From Hyperoplus lanceolatus (Eukaryota > Chordata > Actinopteri > Uranoscopiformes > Ammodytidae): 64,000 bases of DNA. The notes under the pieces were generated by a model, which saw only the letters and a list, made by a program, of their open reading frames with translations, did no database searches and was not told the origin of the DNA. A program made the position numbers and the translations under genes. The stretch spans positions 16,151,501 through 16,215,500 of the forward strand of contig CM049413.1 in NCBI GenBank assembly GCA_026929865.2, written 5' to 3'. Of the stretch, positions 22,913-64,000 are shown one piece after another. How positions within the stretch are numbered: the first letter of the stretch is position 1; every line of letters starts with the position of its first letter.

Positions 22913-23216
22913 TTATTCTTTCGGACAATTCCACACAATACACAATTATCTCTTTCATCATACATCATACTTTGTGTTGTCCGAAGGGTGACGGAAGAAG
23001 CCAAAGGCTTATCAGGTCCCGCCCCCATTTTCATCAGATTCAGATTTACTGTTACAGAAAAAAGAAAAAACACAATTTTGTTGTTGTTTTTTTTGTTTTT
23101 GATGATTTTGCTAATTTTTCTTGTTAAGCAGCTGCAGTCCAATACACAGTCAATTTTCATTCTCATTATTCATTGACCTTGCACAACTGACATGCTTTCC
23201 ATTTTCCCAATGAATT
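21611..23216. other. Spacer downstream of pex1
   Basis: AT-rich spacer. Apart from a short CA run near 22208 and a (TTTA)n tract at 22866-22915, I see no exon, RNA gene or recognisable transposon. Confidence 0.4.
22866..22915. repeat. (TTTA)n microsatellite
   Basis: About 12 tandem TTTA units. Confidence 0.95.
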
Positions 23217-23678
23217 TTAATTACTCATCGTTATCCTCTCTTTCCACTGTTTTACGATGTCTCCTTTGATATCAGCGATTCCAGCGATTTCTCCTTTGAT
23301 AGCTGTGATGTCTCCTTTGATAGATGCAATACCGGATACAATTTTTGCTATCCCGACCCGAACAGCAGTAATAGCCTGTTTTGTTCCATCCATATCTTTC
23401 GACGCTGTACATCTTCCATCTCTCCCTTCCGCTTGTGCAACAATGAGTTTCTTCAGTTTGCGATATAGAACATACAAAGCAAATCCCAAAGCAAGCATCC
23501 CCACCATCATGCCAGCGAAGATGTATACATCTTCGTCATCCTCAATGTCCAATGCAGCCAGGCAAACCACTTTCCATTCTTTCCAGCTATTCTGTGCGTA
23601 ACCGGACCAGGATAAAAAAATATCCTCTTCACCAGGATAAGATGCTGAGTGACACAGAGGAGAACAAATGACTTGCAT
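23217..23678 (-). CDS. Unrecognised protein: one membrane segment plus isoleucine heptad tail
   Basis: I do not recognise the family. The open frame reads up to 153 residues; the start is uncertain because the first 30 or so residues look non-coding and an upstream exon is possible. From about residue 37 it looks like real protein. An acidic DIEDDEDVY is followed by a hydrophobic span (IFAGMMVGMLALGFALYVLY), then a basic stop-transfer RKLKKLIV, and then a tail of repeats IASIKGDITAIKGEIAGI. In that tail isoleucines fall at a/d heptad spacing (0, 3, 7, 10, 14, 17), suggesting a coiled coil. This would be a single-pass membrane protein with a helical tail. It lies alone between pex1 and elmo1. 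Alternatives are an orphan teleost gene, a retrocopy, or a fragment of an old element. No poly(A) tract or target duplication was seen. Confidence 0.45.
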   Translation of the reverse strand: MQVICSPLCHSASYPGEEDIFLSWSGYAQNSWKEWKVVCLAALDIEDDEDVYIFAGMMVGMLALGFALYVLYRKLKKLIVAQAEGRDGRCTASKDMDGTKQAITAVRVGIAKIVSGIASIKGDITAIKGEIAGIADIKGDIVKQWKERITMSN

Positions 23679-24935
23679 ATGACATGTTCACTTGCTGAGA
23701 CTACGTTTTCACCAAAATAGAACAAAGTAATGTGATGTGTGTGTGTGCTGAAGTGGAAACAGGAGAGAGATAAAGGCACTTCATTGACATAAAAAAGAAG
23801 ATAAAATGCCCATGCTGGGGTGTGTATAGGCCTAAGTGTGTGTGAGGCAGAGACACAGCTGATATGTGTTAAAGCCACTACGAGTAAGATGGCACGTTGG
23901 TGGCCCCTTTGGACAAAAGCGGTAGTATTTTTACGACGCCAGCTGTCGTGAAGCTGTTTTCTAGCTTGTGCCGGGCGTGCGAGATTCAAATGATCAGGAA
24001 GCAATATAGTGCATGTTCGTGTGTTGAAAGTGTGAGGGCACCGGACTCTTTTCAGCTTAGTTAGTGACACAGCATCAACTAATGCCAGTCAGTGCTACAC
24101 ACACCTGATTGCAATGAGTTGATGCAGTGTCACCTCTCAAGGAGCTGAAAGATTACGTGTCCTCACAGAAAGCGAATGAACGAGAGACGGCAGTTAGTAG
24201 GCCTATGGATCACAATGAGGTAATGTGTTTATGTTGTTGTAAATAATGACTATTTCATATGAATAATGGTCATCTGATGATTGGTGAGGCAAAGTAAACT
24301 TTGTTTTAGTAGGCTACCGCTCATTCATTTAGGAGTAAACACTGCAGTCTTGGTTCGCTCCGTGAAATTGTGTATACATTGCTTGGCAACGCCCTCCCGC
24401 CCGCCTATCTCCCTTTTAGCTTTTCTTCATTGCATTTTATTTTTTTTGCTTTGATGGTTCAGCCCCGTTATCAATCATTATGACGACAAACAACTGTATC
24501 AAACAAAGCTCCCGCTCCCCTTCCCTCACCTGGAGGGTTAGGCTTCTCAAATCGTGTTCCTGCGCCACACTGAAATCTGCGACCAATCTGCATGCATGCT
24601 CTATGTGACCATAGAGCATGCACGCGTGAACCGAAAATCGGACTGGGTGTGCGACCAGACCAAATGCAGTAATAAAAACTATATGTAAAAACGTCTTTCT
24701 TTGCACTGATGCACTGATGGTCTCGTTTGCTGTTAAAGGTAATTTATGATTATGAGAGGAAACATGAGGCTGTTTAAAAGATATTTAAATGTTACTCAGA
24801 GCTGCTTTAAAGATTCAGTAGTTTTGAAGTCAAACAATATAATTTCTTAACTTCACATTGTAGGCTACTTTTTAAAACCTTTTATTCAGACTTTGACAAA
24901 GAGGAAACACTTATTTGACTTTTCAAAGTGAGTTT

Positions 24936-25124
24936 TTATTTTTCAATATTATTTTTTTGGCATTTTCAAGCTTTTATTAGATATTACAGAGTTGAAATGG
25001 GGAGACAGAGAGAGAGGGGGGATGACCTGCAGTAAAGGGGGTCAGATTTGAACCCGCAACCACTGCAACGAAGGCCGGAACCAATATGGTACATGCTCTA
25101 TCCACTACGCCACCGGAGCGCCCC
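24936..25124 (-). mobile_element. tRNA-derived SINE
   Basis: On the minus strand it starts GGGGCGCTCCGGTGGCGTAG, has the A-box GTGGATAGAGC and the B-box GGTTCAAATCT, and continues with CTGCAGGTCATCCCCCC. It ends in the A-rich tail near 24940. A short possible target duplication (GTGAGTT) lies at 25125 and near 24929. Confidence 0.75.
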
Positions 25125-25334
25125 GTGAGTTGGTTTCTAAGGGTCAAGCATAAACTGCAGAATTTGAGCCAAGAAATGCTAAAAGAACATGACACATTTA
25201 GACATCTACATTATCCAGTGATGTGACTGAAATCTCCAGAACAACTACTAAATAGATGGTGACATTATTTTCTTAACTGAGTTTTGTCCTCAAAGTGTCC
25301 ATGTGGCAATTGGCGAAACAAGTGCATTTGATTG

Positions 25335-26082
25335 TGCTGTTAATCTTTCGGCCTTTACTCAGAAAAACGGCGTTGGTAGCAGGGTGATGGAAGAAGACAC
25401 AGTTTGAGGCAGATGAGGAGGTCTTCAGGAACAATTCTTTTATTTAAACAACAAAACTCATCCTGCAGTCAAAACGAAGCCAATAAAAAGTTAAAGTGTT
25501 TGTAGCCAAAAAACGAATAGAGGTACATGCATAAAACAAAAAGCTATGAAGAGTTCCTGTAAGCTAAAAGACCTGTCTCTTCCTGTATTGTGGTGGCCTT
25601 TAACCTGCTAATCTAAGTGAGCTGATTGGTCCTTAGGTCAGTAAGCTCCACCTCGCCTAACTCCTGATTGGTGAACCCTAACTAGCTCTGACCTGCACTG
25701 TTCAGAGGACATCTGTGTTAATCAATCCCTGGAGGCGATATCTCGTGGGGCACTAAGAAGTCTGATTCAGTAACTTTAGGACAATCCCTTTTAGCCAATA
25801 AATGAGCTATTAGACCTGCACCCTTTCCCCGAGACATGTAAACCCAAACCAGACTGTCCTAAATTGCCCCCAACATAGGATCATCTCCGAGTCTCCCTTT
25901 GTGTGCAATTTAAATGATCTACAGATCAGCCTGCTGGCTTCCTCAACTTAAGCAATCCACTCTGCACACACATATACCCACGAAAGCTGCTCCAGGCTCC
26001 CCTTATAGTTAATTATGTATGTAATTAAACAATCTCCTGATTATCAGTAATCTTAGAATGTGTCATAACGAAATACACTACA
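25335..26082 (-). mobile_element. Solo LTR of a retrovirus-like or LTR retrotransposon element
   Basis: A 748-bp unit with TG...CA ends on both strands, flanked by a 4-bp duplication ATTG (25331-25334 and 26083-26086). Read on the minus strand it has CCAATCAG promoter-type boxes mid-way, then AATAAA near 25443 and a short downstream part, as expected of U3-R-U5. No internal coding region accompanies it, so it is the remnant of recombination between two LTRs. The intact target duplication suggests moderate to recent age. The exact family cannot be named. Confidence 0.7.
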
Positions 26083-26086
26083 ATTG

Positions 26087-29000
26087 CCTCTAACCTACAA
26101 CTGGTTTTCAGTCATGCAGAGTGTATGCATCTTGGCAGAATGCTCCTCTTGTAGCTTATTAGAAAAAGCATTAGTCCTGGTGTGTGCTTGCCTTGTATAA
26201 CTCTTGTAAACACTGACGGACTGCAGCAGCGGTCCCTTCAATCAATCACCACACCACCACCAGTGAAGATATTCAGATTCATCACTGATCTCTCTGAGAT
26301 TAAGCAACTGTTGGCTTGGGCTTGGAAATCAATTTCAGGGTCGTTCCTCGTTCATCTAAATCCCATTTTCTCCACTCTGCAGGGATGATCTCTGTCTGGG
26401 TTAATGCAACGATTTCACCCTGCTAATCCTGGCCCAGCTAGGGCCTCAGGTGCTGCAGCTGGAAGAGCAGACACTGTGTTCTGCCTATTCAGAATAGACA
26501 CTTAATTACTGCTTTTACCATGCAGTTTTATGAGTGTGACACCTTCTTTTTCTGTGTTAGTCATTTAATTATCTTAATTGTATAAAGCATTAAATAGGCT
26601 ACCCTTCAAGTTTAACACAGCACCAGGACGAAAATCAGTTTTTCACTGCCACTGCTAGTTGAATGTTTAAAAGGCTATTGTACATGTGTGTGGTCAGAAG
26701 TGTGCTCTGTTGGACCTGTAACCACACCCATTAGCCATGGCACAGTGTACTGACACACCCTACAGTACACTTTGACATCACTGCAGAAAGGTAAAACAAC
26801 CTAGATTACTAGCTAGCATTAGGTTTCTCTATAATTATTCCAAAATCACAGGAAAAGTACTTGACACTTAATTTACATCTGCTCCATCCCCTTTTAAGTT
26901 GATATAGCACAGTAGCAAACAGCTGGCCATTTACATATAGCCTACATCCGTTAATGAGGATCACTATCATTCATTTGTTGTCGTTATTCTGGACACCCTC
27001 TGCTTTCCATCTCCAATATCTGTGAATGATCTGACTCTTAAGTTATGTGTCAATCATAGCATTGTTGGCAAGACATCCGACAATTAACTCAAACTCTTTA
27101 TATAGTTTGTTTGAGCCTGCAGATTTTCTTGATCATTTTCTGTTGATCCCTCACTGTGAGAGACCACGCTTTCAAATTGTCATTTGATACATTGCTAAAA
27201 AATATTATAGGTGCTTGAAATATTTCTTTATAACCTTGAATATTCATGTGCTAAATAAGTCTAAGTTTGAAACCTTCTAAAGAATTATTGATTTTGAGTT
27301 GAGTTTTCTTTTGTAACATGACACAATCTGACAAAAACTTTAACAGTTTTGGTTATTTGACATTAGAGAATTGTTTGTTATTTTTGTCTGGTGGAAAAAA
27401 AGGGGATGTCACAATGTCTGACAGTTGAGGGATTGTTGTAGACGTACCCACTCAGTCCAGATGAAGCCGATTAACTGCGTTTTTGAGCTATGAATCGATA
27501 ACTCTCTGCTCTATTCACACATTGCACCTGGATGTGTCAGTCACATTGGATATGGACACTGTTCAGTCTGCTCAACACAGACAGGAGATGGTTGCTCTCG
27601 GGGCAGGTGAATAACAATGTACAAGGGATTTGGATCTGTCCTTCCAGATTGATGACATCAGTGTAATATAGCTGATCTCTGCAGCCTCCGACGAATCCAC
27701 ATTGGACAAATGTCTCCAGTAATGAGAAACCTGGATGGAACAAGCTGAGAAAACAAGTCAATATAAATGATGAGCAGGGAAACTTGGAATAGTTATCACC
27801 CAATTTCTTTTCTCTCTGCCTCCTTTGGCTGCTCTTTTTGACACCATTATATTTGTGATTTACTCAAGTAAGATGACATATAGTCAATAACACCCTTAGG
27901 GAACAGCTGCACTGTGGCAGCACTTTCGATAATAAAAGATGAGTGATGCAAGTGCAGTTGTTTTGTTTGGATTGGTTAAACCCTTAATCCGTCCGGATCT
28001 TGACAATAAGACAACAGAAACAACCTGCACAAAATCTGTTCCAACTTTGACAAAGGGTTAAGGATTTGATCACCCATATCACAAACAAAAACACATTTTA
28101 TGAATAGAGCATTTTGTTATATTTGCAGGGACTTGGAGATGTCTGCTGCCAGTTAAGTATGGATGTGAATGAGATTTTAAATACAGTACACACTCAGCAA
28201 AGAAAATGTAAGTAATGTCCCTTGATAATCCACTCACTTTCAATGGTTTTGATTTGAACTATTGCATCGGTAGAAAGTGGGTTCTTCTTCTTTGCTTTTC
28301 TCAAAACTGACCCCACAGAACCTTTCAAGTGGACACTAACGAGGGCGGATGAGTCTGGATGCTATGCCAACTTGTCTGAGAGCATGCTCTGGATGAAGAC
28401 TGCTTGCCCATATCATCAGTTAAAGCCCTAATCTGATTTGATTAGTGCGTACTGCTGGACGAGGAGCGGCTCGCTGCTGTTCTGCCCTCCAGCTGCCATC
28501 ACACACTCTGTGGGGAGTCTCCGAGAAAACTTGTGAGGAAGCCATCCGTGTCCTCTTCTCTCAAGCGAGTGTGCATGGAGACACACAAACTCACAATGTC
28601 AACGAGTACCCGGGGAATCAAGATATGGTAAGACAATTTTGTTTTCTCAAACAGCTAAGGGTATCAACATTTTCTCACACACAAACCCACACACACCAGA
28701 CATACATTTTCCACAGAGCTTCAGTTGGATTCGGTTTACAATGGTTTACAGGTAAAACATAAAAGAAACACATCCTCACATTGTAAGAGACCTGCAGTGA
28801 AGTTATTTTCGAGTCTGAATTATTACACTCTTCCTGTCTTTTTCATAATGTTGTCATGATATTTTAGACTTTTACTCATGTCACATTGTATTTGATTGTT
28901 TTGTATTCTATAATTCAAATTTTAGTTTGGTGTTTTTTTCTTCATACAAGCCTATACAGGTTTCTGTGTCAGCTACACATGTACCTTTTGTGTTTTATCA

Positions 29001-31583
29001 TGTTGTTTATACTTGAAAAAAAAACTTAACTAAACTTACATTTGCCTTTAAGAACTGATGCAACAGTAGGCATGCACTTATTGTACTCCTGTACATATTA
29101 CTTATTACATAAGTATAAGTTATGAAATAGTGCCCTCTTTGTATTGCTCGCCTCTTTCGTTTTCACTCTTCATTGTTTCTCCTCTTGAATCCTTCTAACA
29201 AGTGGCTAATAGCGTTCCATCAGGGCCTTCAGCCCTAGTGAGTAATCCACTTTACAGCCCCCCCTCCGAGGAAAAGAGCCATTTAAGTGTGACTGCTGGA
29301 ACATCTGCATGCGCTGTGCAAGTGAGAGATGGGTCGAGTGTATATAAGACTGGGTGGTAGGCAAGAGAGTGTGTTTCTTTTTTTTGCCCCAGAGAGTGGG
29401 TGACAGATGCTGGCTTCCATTGCTAATGAGCACAGGGGCAGTAGTATCCACTCGCGAGTGAACAATCTCCCCCAAGAGGACGGAGCTCAGAGGAGGTTCA
29501 TGGTCTGGGTGGTAGATAAAGCCATCAAGCAAGAAATGGTGTCACACACCGAGGAGTAAGGGACTGCTGCAAACCTATGTGCAGGGAAATAAATATCATG
29601 TGACACAGCCAGGCATGTAATGGAAAAAACCAAGGCACCAAAACCAAGGATGCACACACACACACACACACACAAAGGAGAACTGGGTTAAAATAATTAC
29701 TGTAGAAACAAAAGGTTGATCCTCACTCTTACAGATAACAAATGTGTTTGACGGATTATCTTTCACAAAACTATTTCAGGCAAATGAGTGCTTTTTCCAG
29801 TGATAGATCTGAGAGTTATTTTAGTTTGGCTTTCCAATTCTGCTTAATTTACTGTAGTATTATGATATATGGATCAAACCTAAAATTACTTTTTCCAAGA
29901 GGCATTGTATGTGCACTATAACAAGTAGAAAATGTAACTTTACATATTTGTAAAAGAGAATTTAACTTTGATGATTATTTAGGACAAGATTTGCGCTTGA
30001 AGCCTGAATACATTAGATATTTAATACAATGGTTTTCATGTATACACTGGGGTGTCTTTTTGAGAAATCACAGCTCTGAACGTTTTGCCTGGGTCTGCCA
30101 AGGAGCACCTTCTGTAACCAGACAATATTCAGATGTGGATTGGCACTACAACTCTGCATTGAAATGGATGTTGAAAGGACTTCACTTCCACGCTAAAAGA
30201 CACTGGTATGATGATCCTCTGGGTGCATGTTGTTCCCAAATGAAGACAGGAGACCGGAAGGAAAAAGTAATTACAGTTCTTAAATCTTTAATGTAAACAG
30301 CAGTTTTGAGGGGCTTTGAAAAATCCTAAAGAAAAACCATCTGCAGGTATTAAATAGGAAGGGAAAAATATATAAATCATATTAGAAATAACAACCATGA
30401 TCTTTTTTTAAATAAAAAAAATACATAAATTTTCGTGGCCATATAGTCCTGAACACACTCACAAATCAACTTCCCTTTACCAAAACACTACCAACTACTT
30501 GGCAGTTTTCACAATTTTAAAATGACTAATTATGACCAACGTACAAATGATAAACAAAAGAAAGCTCAAATATTGCTCAGGAATGTTGTGCACAGCAGTC
30601 AATACAATGAAAGTGTCTCAACTGAGTGAGAGACGAGTGTGTGTTTGTATGTGTGTTTCACTATGGCGGTGCTTTAACAGTTGTTTTTGGCAAAGCCACT
30701 GTGTTGGTGTGTACAATAGGCAATAAGCAGCATTGGGATCATAACATTGACATTAGAATACTTAAAAGAAAGGCTTCTTACTGTGGTACAGTGCCTCGAT
30801 GAAGGATTGACTTATTCTAACAGTCTTCAGTATACGAGTAGCAGGACAGAGCAGATATAAGAGTCTATTTTCAGGAAGTATTCGTCTTGAAATGTACTTC
30901 AACCTTCCTCTCAGCCTCTTGAGAAATATTGAGCTGCCACATGTACTGTTAGTGAGAATGTGACAGGAAACACTGTTGGAGAGATGACGAAAAAACACAA
31001 AAGACCCTGTCCCTTCCTGTTCCTGAACTACACATCCATCAACACTACCCCCTCCCCCCCACCAAAAGCCCTGAGGAAAAATAATAAAGTAAACATTAAA
31101 AAAAGGACAACAAGGAAGATGAATCAAATAGCATTTTTAAGCATTTGTCTACAACAATCTTCAAGCAAAAATGACAGTGGGCGCTTCGGCCGAGAAGAAG
31201 GAATGAATTTTTCTAAAACATCAGATAGAGGAGGAGAGTGAGGGAGAGCACGCAGGACGACCAACCACAGGCCAGACAAATACTTCCTGGTTTCTCTTCT
31301 CCATGGCAACATGACGACTGCACACCGATCCCCCCAACGAGTCCCTTAAGTACAGCAAGCCTATTAACAAGCACCATTTTCTCTCTTTTAAAAGGTCTAG
31401 CAAGTAGCAAGAGGAAAATAGTTCAATAAAAACTATTTTTTTTTGTTTCGATCACAGTTAATTTTTTTAACATGGCGTGATTTTATTCTTTTTTTGTTCC
31501 AGTTTGTAAGAAAAGGGGGGATTGGTCCAGTGAGTACAGTAGGCGCTGGGTGGTTCTGGGTTCGGGTTTGTGCGGTTGTTGGC
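26087..31583. other. Gene-free interval ending in the elmo1 3' UTR
   Basis: About 5.5 kb with no supported exon. The part just below 31584 is expected to be elmo1 3' UTR; a minus-strand AATAAA lies near 31473-31478. A CA run sits at about 29651-29673. Open frames here are short, lack family motifs and have no splice support. Confidence 0.4.
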
Positions 31584-61264
<29,681 letters not shown>

Positions 61265-63839
61265 CTGTGGACACAAGAGAGAAAGGTTGTCACCATGCAG
61301 TACAGCTATAGTTTGAATGAAAGCTGGCACCAGTGAATTAAACCTGTTTTTGAGTGAGTGACAGCCGTCCCGTCCATATACTTTGCATTGAAGTCATTCA
61401 AAAGTGTATCACTTATGGTACGACGAGCCATGAATGAGGCTCTGATGGTAGTAGTGAATAGCATGTAGTTCAACTGAAATTGTTAAGTCATTCATTTTTT
61501 CAGATGTGAAGTAAATATTGATCTTGACTTTAATCCATGACCTAAATGCTGTTTTTGGATCTTATTGATGAAAATCTATTATATTGTCACTATTCATTTG
61601 TCATTCTAGATGTTGTATAAATGTATTAATAGTTCCTGTTAAGTGTCACGGTACTGTACAAGCTATTTACAAGTATTTTGCTTTCTTAATGTGTAATCCT
61701 CTAGACTGTGTGGATTCACTAGAATAATCACTGTTTTAATTCCTATCTGGACACAATGTTGATCTTTACTGATGCAACTAGCAAGTTTTGTAAATCCAGT
61801 TTCCTTCATACTATGTGAAGCCACTGTTACAATATTCCGAGTCTAAATCTTGTTTATGATATTTTAATTAATTTCTGATTTGTAATCACTACCATTGAAT
61901 TTGTTGTCCCAATACCGTTTGTCGCCATTTTAACAATTGCTTCCAGTATTGATCTCAATTGATCTCGGAGAGCTGCATCGACTTGCATAGTGAGTGCAGA
62001 AGATAAGCAGTTACTATGTTACCGTCTCATTTACATTGTACATCTGCTTGTTTTATCTGTACAAGCATCTTTTATGTTTAATTTAGAAGATGTGGTTTCA
62101 CAGAGCCAGGTCAGCTGTTTCCCATTGCTTCCAGAAAAGCAAAGCTAACGTCTAGCTCCTGCATAATATTCAGTACAGATAATGAAAAAGCTTGTTTCTT
62201 AAATCGTCTCAAACTATTCCTTTTACACATACTGTATCAGGGTTTGTATGTTACCGCTTCAAATCAGAGTTCAGTAAATCCAATCCTAGTAAGCTTGATC
62301 CTGACTTACATCAAATAATAGTTTTTTCCCCCTCCTCCGTTGAGTCACTCATGCCATATGGTGGTCTTCAATTCAAAAGTGTGTAATTGGGCCTTAAGTA
62401 ATGTGGCCCCTATCCTGGTCCTGAACACCTGACACAAGAACAGCGACAGATGTTACATCAACTATATGCTGCTGAAAGTTTCAAAAGTAACATATGTTTG
62501 ATGATCATACATGATCATTCTGACACGTGAGCTTCAAAGAGCAAATCCTCAAGCATATTTATGAGTCATATTTGAGCAATATGAGATGTGACAGACTGTT
62601 CATGAGAGATTATCTAACTAGCATGGGAGGGATGATTCTGCTTCACGGACAATGCAGGAAGTTGATGCATTTCTAGGTTATTGTGTGTAAATGGACTTCA
62701 AACACAAAATATCCCTTACAGACAAATTGTGACCGACAAAACTTGTCCAATTGGAAGTTGACATTTTTCCAAACCCAGAGATTTATTTATTCTATTAATA
62801 AGCAGTGTACAGAAATGTCTCAATCCCCACTATTTGTGAGAGAATGTGAAATAAGAGTGACTGGAAAGAGGTGAAGCAAGAGCTCTTGAATGCCCAAACC
62901 ATATTAAGCAAGAGGCTTGATGTTCATTTGAACTAAATTTTCTCCCCCTTGTCCTTGCTGAGATGAGTGGCGGCCTTGAGCCAAAGGTTGCTTCATTTAA
63001 AGAGTTGCAGAGCAGAGTAGCAGGGGCACTGGCCTGCCACAAGCAGCCACAACATTGGATGGAAGGGGTCAGGCAGCAATTGAAACTTCACAGAATAATG
63101 AGTGATGCCTGCAGGCCACAGACACAGCGACCTGAGCCTTGATTTGGAGCGATGGATGGGAGATTAAGGGGAGACTGAGGCGGAGGAATCCAGAGGGGGA
63201 TCTGCTAACAATGCCGGTAGTCAATCAGGAAACTAATGGAGGTGAGCCAAAACAGATGCTGACTGGCTGCTTAGTCAACAGTGCATTGCCCTTAGGGACA
63301 GAAAATTAAAAAATAAATAAAATAACAAATACCCTTTTTGGTCAACTGGTAAAAGTTGTTGTGAACTTTGGACTGACCTCTGAGCTAAATGGACTGTTTA
63401 TTGATGGGACCAACAGAGCCCTGAGGTGGCAAGGTGAGAGAAATGTTGGGAGATACGGACAGTAAGCACTAAGCAGTCCCATGTGGCTCTGCAGAAATGT
63501 CTCCATCCTGAGGTTTTAGAGACATGCTGAGTTGCTGACAGTTTTATTACCTCGCAGGGCTCAGCGGGATCTTAAGCAACGGAGCGAAAAAAACATTATT
63601 GCATGTTGATGCTCGAAATAGTACACAAACCGTGTTCTGCATTGTACTACCCTTATTGTAAACTAACCCAAATGGTTACAAAGTGTAGATCACTGAATAT
63701 TTCATCAAACAAACATAATTCTGAGCTGAGGAAATAATTTAAAAAGGGGAAATCTGGGAGCAGCTGCTCTGAATATGAGCAGAATCCCATGATGAAAACA
63801 CAGTTCTTGTTCAACTGTGTTGTTGGTCTGTTCTGTACC
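61265..63839 (-). other. elmo1 intron upstream of the last visible exon
   Basis: Sequence 5' of the exon 61264-61128 on the transcribed strand. No further elmo1 exon with matching sequence and phase was found, so the next upstream exon lies beyond 64000. No transposon was recognised here. Confidence 0.5.
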
Positions 63840-64000
63840 ATCCTGGGTGAGGCACTGCCTCCTCTGTTGCTCTGAGGTTTTTACCGTTACTTTTCCTTTG
63901 TTTTTTCTTATCCGAATCAAGTGTTAAAGGACAGAGGGTTTCGTATGCTGTGAAGATGTTAAAGCCTCCTGAGGCAAATTGATATTTGTTTTATCAGGCT
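63840..64000 (+). mobile_element. Retroposon 3' region, cut by window edge
   Basis: GAGGTTTTTACCGTTACTTT, AAAGGACAGAGGGTTTCGTA and TTAAAGCCTCCTGAGGCAAA match the same fish retroposon family as 56470-56650. The tail lies outside the window. Confidence 0.55.

Noticed and set aside
23507-24070. 187-residue minus-strand frame upstream of the orphan frame
   Set aside because: No domain, no repeat structure, composition like translated non-coding DNA; it overlaps the better frame out of phase.
29991-30296. 101-residue plus-strand frame in the pex1-elmo1 gap
   Set aside because: No family motif, no splice signals that link it to another exon; chance frame in AT-rich DNA.

Overview
This is a piece of a vertebrate nuclear genome, almost certainly a teleost fish. 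Host genes are split into GT-AG introns, the DNA is AT-rich with long CA/TG microsatellites, and the repeats are typical fish families: an L2-type LINE, Tc1/mariner elements with long inverted ends, tRNA-derived SINEs and TTAA-flanked MITEs. The species cannot be named from sequence alone.

Layout. (1) Positions 1-1934, + strand: the last two exons of a synaptotagmin-like (Slp-type) C2 protein. (2) 2678-6243, - strand: a nearly full-length but inactivated L2-type LINE. (3) 6860-8268, +: calaxin (clxn/efcab1), complete in six exons, with an RFX X-box upstream. (4) 8418-10081, -: rbm48, complete in five exons, tail-to-tail with calaxin and sharing a poly(A) signal region with it. (5) 10439-21571, +: pex1, complete in 24 exons (predicted 1239 aa), head-to-head with rbm48 across a 357-bp bidirectional promoter; its introns hold three TTAA MITEs, a SINE and a Tc1-like MITE. 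(6) 21572-31583: a mostly gene-free gap with a solo LTR, a SINE and one unrecognised open frame (23217-23678, -) encoding a membrane segment followed by an isoleucine heptad repeat. (7) 31584-61264, -: the last seven coding exons (293 complete codons plus stop) of elmo1, which runs off the right edge; its introns hold a P-superfamily-like transposon with a LINE fragment in it, a piggyBac-like MITE, a second Tc1-like copy and very long microsatellites.

The exon models were built by hand by matching conserved protein sequence, GT/AG sites and reading phase; all junctions close in phase. The host genes serve different processes: Rab-linked vesicle traffic (Slp), motile cilia (calaxin), minor-spliceosome splicing (RBM48), peroxisome biogenesis (PEX1) and Rac activation for engulfment and migration (ELMO1).

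The most unusual signals are these: an elmo1 intron that starts exactly with a 73-unit GT repeat and ends in a C47-(TC)n tract; a 1.7-kb element with ~300-bp inverted ends and a perfect 8-bp target duplication; and the lone membrane/heptad-repeat open frame. I found no CRISPR array, operon or bacterial-type system.
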